Origin: Chlorokybus atmophyticus
Taxonomy: Eukaryota; Streptophyta; Chlorokybophyceae; Chlorokybales; Chlorokybaceae
Assembly (NCBI GenBank): GCA_009103225.1
Contig: RHPI01003533.1
Span: 1-64,000 of the forward strand
Direction of reading: 5' to 3'
Length of the DNA stretch: 64,000 nucleotides
In this document: positions 1-10,099 of the stretch, one piece after another
Layout: each line of letters opens with the position of its first letter
Position numbering within the stretch: the stretch's first letter is position 1
Translations under genes and position numbers: made by a program
The notes under the pieces: generated by a model
The model's input: the letters and a program-made list of their open reading frames with translations, nothing else
Told to the model about the DNA's origin: nothing
Database searches by the model: none

Positions 1-462
1 ACGCGCGGGTTGAAGACTCTTTGTCGCAAGGAAGTTGAGCTTCGTGACGCCAAGACTCTCGCGGAGGCCATTCGCATTGCTGAGCGCACGGACGTGTTGT
101 ACTTCAAGGGGGCTGCCAAAAACACTGACCGTGGACATTACAATCACTTCCGTGGAGGTTTGTATCGCTCATACGCATCTGTTGGGGCTGGTTCGGGAGC
201 TGCAGCAGCTCAGGGGGCTGGCTTTGGACCAACTCTAATGGAATTGGGTGCGCTCCATGTTGCTATGAAGGCCCCAAAGGGTCGGGAGGCTGCCAAGGCT
301 GTTTGGAAGTGCTGGGAGTGCTCTTCTGCTGATCACGTGCGCTCCAACTGCCCTATCTATAAGGCAAAGTCTGCTGCACATGCCCGCAACGCTCGCAGCG
401 GTGGACGCGTGAACATGGTGGAGGAGGAGATGTTGCAGCCGGGAAACGGCTCACCTCAGTAG
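1..462 (+). CDS. Gag C-terminal part with CCHC zinc knuckle (partial)
   Basis: The frame is open from the first base, so the start lies outside the window. Retrotransposon Gag packages the element RNA in cytoplasmic particles. A single zinc knuckle is visible as CWEC-SSAD-H-VRSN-C (CX2CX4HX4C) about 45 residues before the end, followed by a basic Ser/Arg/Ala-rich tail. The stop TAG at 460-462 lies inside a predicted hairpin just after a slippery heptamer, and the pol frame is already open upstream of it. Gag is therefore probably made both alone and as a Gag-Pol fusion through -1 frameshifting. Confidence 0.85.
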   Translation, partial: TRGLKTLCRKEVELRDAKTLAEAIRIAERTDVLYFKGAAKNTDRGHYNHFRGGLYRSYASVGAGSGAAAAQGAGFGPTLMELGALHVAMKAPKGREAAKAVWKCWECSSADHVRSNCPIYKAKSAAHARNARSGGRVNMVEEEMLQPGNGSPQ

Positions 463-486
463 CTGGAGAGGCTCCTGTTGAGGTGG
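441..486 (+). promoter_or_regulatory. Candidate -1 programmed ribosomal frameshift signal (slippery heptamer plus hairpin)
   Basis: GGGAAAC at 441-447 is in the exact register for simultaneous slippage: the Gag-frame codons are GGA (442-444) and AAC (445-447). Four bases later CACCTC (452-457) is complementary to GAGGTG (480-485). The stem can extend inward through A458-U479, G459-U478, U460-G477, A461-U476 and G462-C475, giving about 11-12 pairs that bury the Gag stop codon. Slipping back one base puts the ribosome into the pol frame, open from at least 423. GGGAAAC is an established -1 slippery site, for example in luteovirus-like RNAs. Confidence 0.8.
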
Positions 487-3400
487 TGATGCAGCCTCAC
501 TATGATGTTGAATGTCCAGCGGCTGGCGTGGAAGCGTTGTTGACGGTTGGCGGCATGTGCGCAACGGCAACGCAAAGCGGTATGGTTCGAGTGCCCGACA
601 AGGCGAGGCAGCTGTTGGGAGTCATGGCTCTGATCCGTGAGGGCAATGGGCCATGGATGGAGTGCAAGATGCTGGTGGATTGCGGCGCGAACAGCAATTT
701 CATGAGTCGTGAGGTTGCGCGTCGGCACAAGTGGTTGTCATGGGCAAATGCCGGCTCGGTGGCTCTAGCGGACGGCTATGCGCCAGCAGGAGGAGCTTCC
801 AAGCAAAGCAAAGAGCTTGAAATGCACGTGGGGATGATGAAGGATCGCCTACGGTTTTGCTGCATCGAGCTGAACAACGGCTTTGATGGCATTTTGGGGC
901 TGCCTTGGCTTTGGTCACATAACCCCGCCATTGATTGGAGGAAGCGGGTGCTCACTACCCCGGAAGCTGGTGGTGAGGTTTTGATGTGCTTCAATGCTTC
1001 AATGCAAGGCGCGTGTGTGGTTCAAGAGCGTGTGAGCTGCGTCGAGGCTGCTAGCAATGTGCTGCATGCGCGTGACGCGCACGACACGACGGCGCGCCAG
1101 CAAGCTGCACCACAACATGCTTCTAGCTCAAGGGGAGGGGTTCCAGAGCTGGTGTCACAAGTTTCTAAGACCAAGATGGAGCAGATCTGGTCCGGGAACA
1201 ATGTGAAGGATGCATGGCTGTGCATGGTGCGTGAGACACCTCCCAAGTCGGACTTGGAGCTGGTCGGCACTGGTTCGGAGAGTTCGAAGGACCCCGAGGT
1301 GCAGAGGTTGCTTGAAGAGTTCAAAGACGTCATGGTGGATGGGCTACCAGCTGGTCTGCCACCCACGCGAAGTGTTGATCACCGTGTGGAACTGATAGAG
1401 GGCGTGCACAAGCCGCCGTACCGACCGGTGTACAAGTTGTCTCCGGCTGAACTCGAAGAGGCGAGGAGCCAAGTCGAGGACCTTCTACAACGTGGGTACA
1501 TCAGGCACAGCAAGTCTCCTTACGGTGCACCTATCCTATTTGTACGTAAGAAGAGCGGAGCCTTGCGCATGTGCATCGACTATCGGCCACTCAACAACAT
1601 CACCAAGAAGAATGTGTTCCCTTTGCCACGCATTGATGAGTTGTTGGAGCAGCTCGAGGGTGCTGAGTTCTTCTCAAGCTTGGACCTAGCTGGTGGCTAC
1701 CATCAGATCCGTGTTGCGCCCGAAGACGTTGAGAAGACGGCTTTCAACACTCGCTATGGCCACTATGAGTGGTTGGTGATGTCCTTTGGCATGACAAATG
1801 CTCCGGCAACCTTTCAAACCTTGATGAATGAGGTCTTTGCTGATCTGATTGGCAAGGGCGTGCTAGTGTACCTCGACGACATCCTTGTGTACACAAAGAG
1901 CAAGAGAGAGCACGTGGCATTGCTACACGAGGTGATGCAGCGTTTACGTACACACAAGTTGTTTGCTCAGCTCAACAAGTGCCGCTTCTTGCTTGAAGAG
2001 GTAGAATACCTTGGCCACATTGTATCCAAGCAAGGAATCAAGGCAGATCCAAGCAAGCTTGCCGCGGTGCGCGATTGGGCTGCCCCGAAGGACGTGAAGG
2101 GTGTCATGTCGTTCCTAGGGCTTGCCGGCTACTATCGTAAGTTTGTAAAGGGCTTTTCGCACTTGGCGGCACCATTGACGGCATTGTTGAGGAAGGGGGT
2201 GGCTTGGAGCTGGTCGGAGGCTGCAACAAAGGCATTTTCCGACTTGAAAGAGGCCCTGACATCGGCTCCCGTGCTGCTGCATCCCAACATGCAATTGCCC
2301 TTTGTGGTGGCGTGTGATGCGTCCGACAAGGCTATTGGGGCTGTTTTGCAGCAGGATCACGGCAACGGCTTGCAACCGGTGGCCTATTTCAGCAAGAAGA
2401 TGAGCGGGGCTGAGCTCAACTACCCCGTTCATGAGAAGGAATTGCTGGCGCAGGTGCTAGCGCTACGGCAATGGCGTTGTTTCCTTGAAGGCAAGCGGTT
2501 CACACTTGAGACGGACCACTCGCCATTAAGGTACCTTCAAACGCAGCCTCACCTCTCACGGCGGCAAGCTCGTTGGCTCGAGTTCTTCCAACTCTTCGAC
2601 TTTGAAGTGAAGTACAAGCCGGGCTCTTCAAATAAGGTTGCGGACGCATTAAGCCGTCAACTCAACGCGCTTGAAACGGTGGTGCAAGTGCAGCCCAAGT
2701 GGCTTGACCAGATCCGTGCCTTATTGCATGAGGACGCGGTGGGGGAGAAGACCATTGAGGCGTTGGAGAATGGGACTGAACATAGCGGCCTTTGGGCATT
2801 GAAGGACGGGCTGCTATGGCATGGCGATCGCATGTACATACCCAACATTGCGCACATGCGCGTGGCATTGATGAAGGAAGCGCATGATGTGCCAATGGCT
2901 GGTCATCAAGGGCTGGAACGGACACTAGCCTTGTTGAAACAGAAATTTTTCTGGTCGGAGATGCATCGTGACGTTAAGGACTATGTGGCATTGTGCGACA
3001 CTTGTCAAAGGGTGAAGGCGAGCAATCAACGCGCCAGTGGGCTGCTCCAACCATTGCCGATACCTTTGACGAAGTGGGAGCAAGTTACTCTTGACTTCAT
3101 CACGGGGCTGCCACGGACACGTGAAGGGCATGATGCTATCTTGGTGTTTGTGGACAAGACTAGCAAAATGGTGCGATTGGCGCCATGTACGGAGACTTGC
3201 ACAGCTCCCGAGGCTGCCAAGTTGTTCATCAAGCATGTGGTGCGCTCTCATGGCCTTCCAAGAAGCATTATCAGTGATAGAGACCCGCGGTTTACTGGCA
3301 ACTTTTGGAGAGCTCTCCACGCAACTCTAGGCACGAGCTTGAAGTTCAGCACCGCGTACCACCCTGAAACGGACGGCCAAACGGAGCGCGCCAACCGCGT

Positions 3401-4169
3401 CATCGAAGACATGCTACGGTGCTATGTGAACAGCCGCCAAGACAATTGGGGAGACATGCTGGAGCTGATTGAGTTCACCATTAACAACCACAAGAGTGCA
3501 AGCACGGGCGTGACACCTTTCCTTATGAACTATGGGCAACATCCATTGACGCCATTGACGGCGTGGGTGCCTAGCATGCAAAGTTCAGATGTGGAGGCCG
3601 TGGACGGCTTTCTTGAAAGGTGTGCCGACATTACCAAGGCAGCTCGAGAGGCTCTGCTTGTGGCGCAAAACCGGCAAAAGCAATACGCCGATGCGCGTCG
3701 CAAGGATGTTGTGTTCGAGGAGGGTGACCTTGTAATGCTTTCAACCAAGCATGTGCAGCTGGTCACGGGGGTGCGCAAGCTGAGTGAGCGATGGTTTGGG
3801 CCCTTTAAAGTGATCAAGGTCATCTCGAAGGTGGCCTACAAGCTGGAGCTGCCCAATACCATGCATGTGCACCCTGTTTTTCATGTCTCGCTTCTTAAAG
3901 GTTATCGAGGGGAGCCACCAGCTCGTCCGCCTCCAGATGTGGTTCGTGAAGGTGAGGCTGAGTGGGAAGTGGAAGCAATTGTCACGGACAAGCTGATCCG
4001 AGGCGTGCGCAAGTATTTGGTGAAGTGGCGTGGCTATCCAATGCACGAGGCGACATACGAGCCCGAGGAGAGCTTTACCAATGCCAAACAGGTCTTGCAA
4101 GACTACAAGGCCAGAGGAGGCAGTCGTCAGCTTCGAGGACGAAGCTCCCCCGGGGGGGAAGGGGTGTAA
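447..4169 (+). CDS. Ty3/gypsy Pol polyprotein: protease, RT, RNase H, integrase, chromodomain
   Basis: Pol copies element RNA into DNA and inserts it in the chromosome. No ATG is needed if it is entered by frameshift near 447; the first in-frame ATG is at 489. Residue numbers below count from 483. Domains in order: aspartic protease with DCGAN (about residue 65); RT with the catalytic YLDD at 463-466; RNase H (ACDAS about 612, TDHSPLRYL further on); integrase zinc finger (H..H..CDTC); DDE core with DFITGL, ISDRDPRF and DGQTERANRVIED; a GPF/Y module (ERWFGPFKV); and a C-terminal chromodomain (YLVKWRGYPMHEATYEPEE). About 1,230 residues, uninterrupted, is normal for a chromovirus. A chromodomain usually steers integration to heterochromatin marks. 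It ends immediately before the polypurine tract. Confidence 0.95.
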   Translation, partial: RLTSVAGEAPVEVVMQPHYDVECPAAGVEALLTVGGMCATATQSGMVRVPDKARQLLGVMALIREGNGPWMECKMLVDCGANSNFMSREVARRHKWLSWANAGSVALADGYAPAGGASKQSKELEMHVGMMKDRLRFCCIELNNGFDGILGLPWLWSHNPAIDWRKRVLTTPEAGGEVLMCFNASMQGACVVQERVSCVEAASNVLHARDAHDTTARQQAAPQHASSSRGGVPELVSQVSKTKMEQIWSGNNVKDAWLCMVRETPPKSDLELVGTGSESSKDPEVQRLLEEFKDVMVDGLPAGLPPTRSVDHRVELIEGVHKPPYRPVYKLSPAELEEARSQVEDLLQRGYIRHSKSPYGAPILFVRKKSGALRMCIDYRPLNNITKKNVFPLPRIDELLEQLEGAEFFSSLDLAGGYHQIRVAPEDVEKTAFNTRYGHYEWLVMSFGMTNAPATFQTLMNEVFADLIGKGVLVYLDDILVYTKSKREHVALLHEVMQRLRTHKLFAQLNKCRFLLEEVEYLGHIVSKQGIKADPSKLAAVRDWAAPKDVKGVMSFLGLAGYYRKFVKGFSHLAAPLTALLRKGVAWSWSEAATKAFSDLKEALTSAPVLLHPNMQLPFVVACDASDKAIGAVLQQDHGNGLQPVAYFSKKMSGAELNYPVHEKELLAQVLALRQWRCFLEGKRFTLETDHSPLRYLQTQPHLSRRQARWLEFFQLFDFEVKYKPGSSNKVADALSRQLNALETVVQVQPKWLDQIRALLHEDAVGEKTIEALENGTEHSGLWALKDGLLWHGDRMYIPNIAHMRVALMKEAHDVPMAGHQGLERTLALLKQKFFWSEMHRDVKDYVALCDTCQRVKASNQRASGLLQPLPIPLTKWEQVTLDFITGLPRTREGHDAILVFVDKTSKMVRLAPCTETCTAPEAAKLFIKHVVRSHGLPRSIISDRDPRFTGNFWRALHATLGTSLKFSTAYHPETDGQTERANRVIEDMLRCYVNSRQDNWGDMLELIEFTINNHKSASTGVTPFLMNYGQHPLTPLTAWVPSMQSSDVEAVDGFLERCADITKAAREALLVAQNRQKQYADARRKDVVFEEGDLVMLSTKHVQLVTGVRKLSERWFGPFKVIKVISKVAYKLELPNTMHVHPVFHVSLLKGYRGEPPARPPPDVVREGEAEWEVEAIVTDKLIRGVRKYLVKWRGYPMHEATYEPEESFTNAKQVLQDYKARGGSRQLRGRSSPGGEGV
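4152..4164 (+). promoter_or_regulatory. Polypurine tract (plus-strand primer) of gypsy-1
   Basis: The run GGGGGGGAAGGGG ends directly against the TG that opens the LTR at 4165. This is the normal position for the primer of plus-strand DNA synthesis. It overlaps the last codons of pol. Confidence 0.85.
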
Positions 4170-4806
4170 CAGCCTGGGCCATTTTTGTATTTTATTGTAC
4201 ATAAAGTACTTATTTTGCCTTTTTTGCTGGCTCGATGAGGGCTTTTATGAGCTTTATTAAGCCCATGTGGCGCCTGCCCCTGCTGCCGCGCGCGACTCGC
4301 CTGCGACCTGCTCGACAGCAGCTAATTCGGCGACGTGACCCACCTGCCACGCGGTTGTGACACAGCCGCTGACTGGACACGCGCTGTGCAGTGCCAGGTG
4401 ACGCGGACTGCACAGTCACACAGCCGCCGAAGGCCCAACGCGCGTGGCGGGGAGCCTGCACTTGGACCTGCCTTTAGATTTGGTAGTGAATACTGAAATG
4501 CCTGTTAATTAGGCTATTTCTTCCTAGTGCTTGTATAAATAGAAAAACCCTGCGTAATGCAACCAACTTTGTTTTCCAGCTCTCTGCTGTGAGTATGCTG
4601 GTGCATGCTTGAGGGAGTTGTGGTCCAAGGCACACTGCTGCGTTCTTGCTTGGCGTGAGAAGTAGTAGTGTTCGTGTGCGTGGGCGCGCTCGACGCGTGC
4701 GTGCGTGCGCGAGTGAAGGCAAGGTTTCGGTGTGAAGATTGTGCTCAGCTGCACACATGTGTTGTATGACTTGTGTGCTGTGTATGTGAGCACGAGCATC
4801 GTTACA
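4165..4806 (+). repeat. 3' LTR of gypsy-1
   Basis: The 642-bp unit begins TGTAAC and ends GTTACA, a perfect terminal inverted repeat with the TG...CA ends of LTRs. It starts right after the polypurine tract. A TATA box (TATAAATA, 4534-4541) lies about 270 bp from its right end, where a U3 promoter is expected. The right boundary rests on the inverted repeat alone, because the partner LTR is outside the window. Confidence 0.8.
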
Positions 4807-5602
4807 TGCGCCATTCAGATGGGAGTCACTACGCCTGCAACGCGATAACAGAGTTTGGTGGCAGAGGCAGCTTGCACACCCGCGTGCACCATGTGTGCTG
4901 ATTTGTCGCATTGAAGAGCCACCCCCCCCAGCGGATGGGGAGACGCCCTGTTGCAAGAAAGCGATGTACCATGTCTGCATTATAGCACATTAGAAGACTG
5001 TGGCAACTAAATCAAAGAATATACAAGCGTGTCTATTCTGCAAGCAACCTCACCCTTTTTAGTCGCCACGCCTGATGCAAGACGCCAACGTGTCGGCGGT
5101 GATTTGGCCCCCGCCTTGATGCCAATTGTCCATATATTGTAGTTTTGTGTTGGCTTCCTGTGAACCATGTAGGTACATGTATAGTTGCAGCATGGTGCAT
5201 GGTGCACCAGAGATGTGCTGTTGTCAGAAGCATTGGCTGTACATGTGTATGATGACTGCCCGGCGCATGAGTCAGTGCATGGCTTGCATACCTCGCTGGT
5301 TTAGAGCGTGGTTGACAGCAACAAACTCGGACAGCGCTCTGGGTTCCATGGCATGACAGCACATTATTACTCTACGATCGTGGTAGTATGCGAGTATCCT
5401 TGTACTGTAGTATCATTCACAGATGGAGTACCATTCATGTTGATGTAGTACCATGCATCGGTTTGCAATAGCGTCCTTGGTACAATCTTGCTTCACTTGA
5501 AATTTGACCCATTTTGGGTTCGTAAGCTGGCAACCCTAAATTGATGCCCATACCTTAAAGTCTCACTCAGTTTGTGGGCAGCCGTGCCGATTCCTATTTT
5601 GC
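4807..5602. other. Intergenic, no gene recognised
   Basis: About 0.8 kb between the gypsy-1 LTR and the methyltransferase gene. Only short ORFs in inconsistent frames are present, without recognisable domains. I see no repeat or RNA gene here. Confidence 0.6.
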
Positions 5603-7331
5603 ATGATGTCGGCGGCAGCAGTTGAATCCCCCTCACCTATGAGACCATGCTTGGTGTGCCCACAATGCAATGCGTACGTATGTGCCAATGGCCGTAGGCC
5701 GCAGCAGATGCGAGCACACTTGACCGAATGCCAGCGAGTGCAGACAGTGTGCCACGGTTTTAGTGCTGCTTGCTGGCATCACACCACACACAATGTCGAC
5801 GTGTTTGGCTGCCGCCTCGGCCAAGTGCTGTGCAAGGACCCCGAGTTTTTCCATTGCGTGCGTGTGCGAATCGTGCTCGCGCTCATGCTTCGAGTGGCGA
5901 GGGGAACCCATGCGCTTCTTCACATAGACAACAGCGGGACATGCGGTTAGTGGACAGATGGTGGATGCTGTGGAGGTTATTCGGCAGAGTGGACCGCGAC
6001 GTATCACTGCATGTTGGGCGAATGCTTATTTCATGCATGTTGAAGCTGTTGTCGCATTCAGAGCAGTCTTGCACGGTGTGGGCGTCGGCAGTTCCATCCT
6101 TGGCCGCTGTAGAGGAGGCAGACCATCGACCGTTGGACAGCGCACTGCATCGGCTGCGGAACGCAGTTAAGTTGGGATGCGAGCAGCTGATCGGTGTGAG
6201 TGTCATGGTGCATTGGCCGCTCAATGGGGAATGGTATGCGGGCGTTGTGGAATCATTCAAGCAAGCGTCAGGTCGGCATCGCTTCGTGGCGTAAAGATTG
6301 TGGACGCATCATATATGCATGGTGCAATGGAAAATGTCTTTGCAGGGCAGCACCGCATAGTATTCGATGACGGTGATCGACCACAAACCATCAACTTCAA
6401 AGGGCACAACATATTCGCGTACACATCAGTTGACGGGGCACGCCATGTTCTGCGCGCCGGAGGGGAGAACGTCAGTCGCAAAGTAAGCCCGGACGGCATC
6501 ATTGTTAGTCCCTGGCCAGCACCATGGCCAGCCATGACCACATACACGCCATTTGACAACAAGCTGGGACGCACACGCAGACCAAGGGCACTCGACCTAT
6601 TCTGCGGCGGTGGCGGTGCCAGTGTCGGTCTATACCACGCAGGCTTTGACGTGACCGGGATGGACATAAGTCCCTCCTCTGAGTACCCGCTGCCCTTCAT
6701 ACACCGCGATGTATGCACCCTGAGTGCAGGAGAGCTGAGCGAGTACGAGCTCATCTGGGCCAGTCCACCATGCCAGGCCTATTCAGGTGCTATCCCGGCA
6801 CCTCAACGGGCGGCACATGGCACATCCTGGAGACACCAGGATATGATACCGCTCGTCCGACGTCTGCTGCTTGCAAGCCAGGTCAAGTTTGTGATTGAGA
6901 ATGTGCCAGGAGCAGCTTCCTCATTCAGACCCAATCTGTCCCTTTGTGGCACGATGTTTGGCCTATCAACTTTCCGACACCGTCTGTTTGAGACACAGCC
7001 AGTGGTAGCTACCCCACCAGCACGCTGCTCGCACGCGGGCAAGGCAGTTGGACTGCTATTGCCGCACTTGTCCGCTAGCGCGAAGAAGACAATCATGACA
7101 TCAAACGCGCCACATCAGATGTACTCGGTCTATTGCCTTCCAAGCACCAGGGGCGGCATTGCTGCGTGGCAAACAGCGATGGGAGTGCCATGGATGACCT
7201 CGGCCGTTTCCATAGCGAATGCAGTTCCTCCCGCAATGGCGGAGTGCATAGGGCGTCTCATGCTTGAAACAATGGATATGCGCTGTGACTACCCTCCTGT
7301 CTTGAGTGTGGTGCACTGTATTGATGCTTAA
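5603..7331 (+). CDS. Spliced Tudor-like plus phage-type C5-cytosine DNA methyltransferase
   Basis: The C-terminal exon (6346-7331) encodes a compact C5-cytosine methyltransferase. Motif I is DLFCGGGGASVGL, the catalytic motif IV is SPPCQAYS, motif VI is IENV, and the end resembles motifs IX-X (AMGVPWM...IANAVPPAMAECIG). At about 240 residues it resembles bacteriophage-type enzymes rather than DNMT1 or DNMT3. Directly upstream a Tudor/agenet-like module (VHWPLNGEWYAGVVESF ... HRIVFDDGDR) is split by a clean 74-bp GT-AG intron (6272-6345), and splicing restores the frame. Further upstream an ATG at 5603 opens a segment with CPQC...H...C that could be a C2HC finger; the introns between 5603 and about 6000 are unresolved. 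The product would methylate DNA in the nucleus, with the Tudor module reading chromatin (inference). No LTRs or RT flank it. Confidence 0.75.
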
Positions 7332-7535
7332 TGCCACACGGCGGATTGATTGTTGAATGTTGCATGGCACATTCGATTGTGGTGACAGTTGTCCAGTGAC
7401 AGCTGCCCGGTATTGTACATGTCCACAAGCAAAAGTCTGACCATACGATTAGCAATGCCTAGCTGAGTGATATGCTCCAAACTCAGAGTAGTGAGACAAG
7501 TACATGTGTCACGTGGAAGTGCAGTGAACGTTCAC

Positions 7536-8384
7536 TCAATACTTGCCCTCTTGTACACGGGTGCTGTCCTTGTCAAACACGGGGAGCAGCTGGACAATGC
7601 CTTTTACTTGCTCCAGAGTCACAACATCGAGATGTGGACCGCCTCGACGCTTTTCCCATTCCAGAGCGATGCACTTTGTGTCGCTCGTCACATCCAGCTT
7701 CGTGTACCAGCGGACAAACACGACCTCCTTCCACACGTGCTCGCCGCTACCACCCCACACCACCACGCGCAGAAAAAGGAGTGCTTGAGCCCACCACGTC
7801 ACGTTCACACCGTCCTCATCACCTTCAAACTCAAGTGTAGAGAACCAAGGCCGCCCATGGAACATCCCGATGCCTTTGCCAAAAGGTATGGGCATTGTAC
7901 AAAGGTACCATTGAAATGGTACCTTTGTACAATGGCAATGGCGATTCGTACCATTGACAACTCTGGCAATGTCAGTCCCCCTGCGCATGAAAACACCATT
8001 GATAGCTCCGCCAAGCTATGCCCTTACAGGGGCGTGATGCCGAGGGTATGTGGCGTTTGGAGGATCGTTGGCGGCGCTGCCAGGGGCGTAGTGGGCATTA
8101 TGGTCGAGGTCCGGGATGAATTCCATGTTCGCACAGGGCGGGCAGGGTGCCGGAGGGGTGTCCTCGGTGTCAAACCCCACCATGCCTACCAAGGGCACAA
8201 CCAATGACAACAGTGACTCGGGCGATATCTTATAGGGCTCCCCCTCCAAGTGGGCAAAGGCACACCACAATACTGCCTCTAAGAAAATCCGACCCACCAG
8301 CAGCTGCGACCACGGCGACATGATTGAAGGGACCAAACAAGACTGGCATAACCAAGGTGGGTTACGATGCACTGTCAATGCCAC
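7536..8384 (-). pseudogene. Transposase-like remnant (C-terminal region, KDZ/Plavaka/Tnp2-like)
   Basis: On the minus strand, 8384-8016 and 7988-7536 are open in turn. The second holds a conserved-looking block (VVFVRWYTKLDVTSDTK, then ALEWEKRRGG, then VKGIVQLLPVFD). To me this resembles the C-terminal FVRWY / PRLKWE / VHIVPDF region that follows the DDE domain in Plavaka/KDZ-type transposase proteins. The first part has a CPPC pair and acidic stretches. No complete gene can be assembled, and a 42-bp palindrome (7893-7934) lies inside it. The family call is from pattern memory only; it could also be an exon of an unrelated host gene. Confidence 0.35.
7893..7934. repeat. Perfect inverted repeat, 20-bp arms with 2-bp spacer
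   Basis: The arm at 7893-7912 (beginning CATTGTACAAAGG) is the exact reverse complement of 7915-7934, separated by GA. As RNA it would form a 20-bp hairpin with almost no loop; as DNA it could extrude a cruciform. It lies inside the transposase-like remnant and matches no other copy that I can see in the window. Confidence 0.9.
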
Positions 8385-8403
8385 ATGCTAGGGTTCTTTT
8401 ATC

Positions 8404-8974
8404 TTGCACATGCACAGCCTCCAGTATCTTGCACTTGACATACGCTGTCAATACCACATGCACACCCTCATGCACAACCTTCAGTGTTATGCACATGAAC
8501 AGCATGACCAATCTCGCAAATGCACAGCCTATTTCTACTTGCGGGAGCTCACAAGTCGCAAAAGAGAAGCTGCGAAGTACCACGAACGGGTAATCCATGA
8601 CCTAGTTTAATGTTTCTAGCGGTAATTAAGCAGTATGCTTGCAGATTGCTATGTTGGTTAGAGTGAACCGAGAGCAGCGCGGCAGGCTGACTGTCTGCCT
8701 GGCGGAGTGCAATAAAGCAGAAGACGAGGTAAGCATGTGTATGCTGATGGGCTAGTCCTCAGTTACCGTAACGCCACTCTTACAGCATTACCAAATGCAG
8801 GTGGTCACTCTCAAAGCGACCATCAAGCGCATGCGCGTGCACGGCGAGGCGCTGACATTCAAGCTGAAGGACGAAGTAGCCGCTGTACTGTTAGCGAGCG
8901 AGGCAGCGGATGAAGATGACTCCGGCGTTGAAGCAGAAGACTTGTCGGAGGAGGAACAGGAGGAGGGGGTTTGA
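8404..8974 (+). CDS. Small spliced gene of unknown function, acidic C-terminus
   Basis: Three exons fit together in frame: 8404-8589, 8645-8728 and 8801-8974, with introns GTAATC...TTGCAG and GTAAGC...TGCAG. An alternative acceptor at 8785 would add five residues. The product, about 147-152 aa, is predicted helical: a basic helix (RELTSRKREAAKYHER), then a leucine- and lysine-rich stretch (VTLKATIKRMRVHG), then a strongly acidic tail (EDLSEEEQEEGV). I do not recognise a family. The true start may lie upstream, since the first 40 residues are low in information (repeated CACATGCACA-like DNA). It could be the last exons of a larger transposon gene, because its neighbours are transposon remnants. 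Confidence 0.5.
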
Positions 8975-10099
8975 GGAGGAGTTCTGAGGCAGGCACCACG
9001 GGTTGACAAGCTGCGCATGAGTTCGACAGCTAGACTCAATGTTATAGGGAAGTTTCATGCGCAAGTCGGCTGCTCAGTTGCAAGTGGACATGCTCTCACC
9101 ACTGCCGGTACATTGTATATATTGTGGGCTTATAGGTGCAAGACCAAACAATCAGTACAAGGTTTGTACAAGCTGCATGGCATGTTAGTGTTGGCTTACG
9201 GCAAGAATTGCCAACTTTTGTCAAACGGCAAGGGTCACATAACAACAGCAGTGTAACGGCAAAGAAACTGCCGGCTATTGCTGTCAGCTGTCCGTAACTA
9301 CCAGCTAACGGCCGTCTGTGCACATCGACCAAAGGGTAACTGGTTGACAACTCTCGGCCGGTTAGTGCCACTGACAACCACTTTCGGCCCGCGGCCGTTT
9401 GCGTCAGTCCATTTAAGCCAACGGCAAACCCAACAGTCCACAAGTTATACTTCAGGCAGCGACAGGCAGGCTCAGGCACCAGTTAGTACCTCGATCTTTA
9501 GTCAGTCACCGTGTAAAATTTGCGACGTATGTGGCTCAGCAAAAGTGGGGCTACATCCGTGAGCGCCGGCCTCCTCACAGCAAATGTGGAGGAGGAAGTG
9601 GAGGTGACAGAGCCGTGCTTAGGCGGTACAGCGGTGGTAATCCCAACGCCCCCGCTCGTCCGATTGTTGTCCGGCAGGTGGCCTTGCTAATACACGCCAG
9701 CATATTAGTCACCCCTCCGGTGTTGTGGCAGACCCATACCCAAGCGCATATATGAACCGACAAAAGGAGGATAAGCGTGGCGGTTACTCTACCGCACCTT
9801 ATTATTGGGTGGGAGGAGCGCCGCAACGCTGGTGTCACTCAATTGGAGTAATCTTCATGAAGTGTCCTCCTTCTCAGATATGCAGAGAATTGTGTCAGTC
9901 TGGTGAGCCTGGCTGGATACACACATGCGTGGTGTGAGCAACAGTGTTGTGTACGAGGTTGCCCTGCATTGCACCGCTATGTGATGCAATGGCACACCAA
10001 GCCTTATGATCCTGATGAGGACGTGGGCATAGCACTCTTGTTAATAACTGTACATGTGCAATGTGTAGACCTCGTGCTCCCTGTACATCAGAGATTTTG
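8975..10099. other. Intergenic, no gene recognised
   Basis: No ORF with a recognisable domain. The 9.2-9.45 kb part carries several diverged copies of an ACGGC / GGCCGTT-type motif. I see no RNA gene or terminal repeat. Confidence 0.5.

Larger units (their letters stand above)
1..4806 (+). mobile_element. Ty3/gypsy chromovirus LTR retrotransposon (gypsy-1), 5' end outside window
   Basis: The element holds the end of gag, a complete pol, a polypurine tract and a 3' LTR, in the order expected for Ty3/gypsy. Pol runs protease - RT - RNase H - integrase - chromodomain, which is the chromovirus arrangement. No stop or frameshift interrupts pol, so this copy is young or still coding-competent. The 5' LTR, the primer-binding site and most of gag lie before base 1, so LTR identity and the target-site duplication cannot be tested here. 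Confidence 0.95.

Noticed and set aside
7467-8207. 246-aa plus-strand ORF
   Set aside because: It starts without context and runs over the 42-bp palindrome; the minus-strand frames over the same DNA have more protein-like text.
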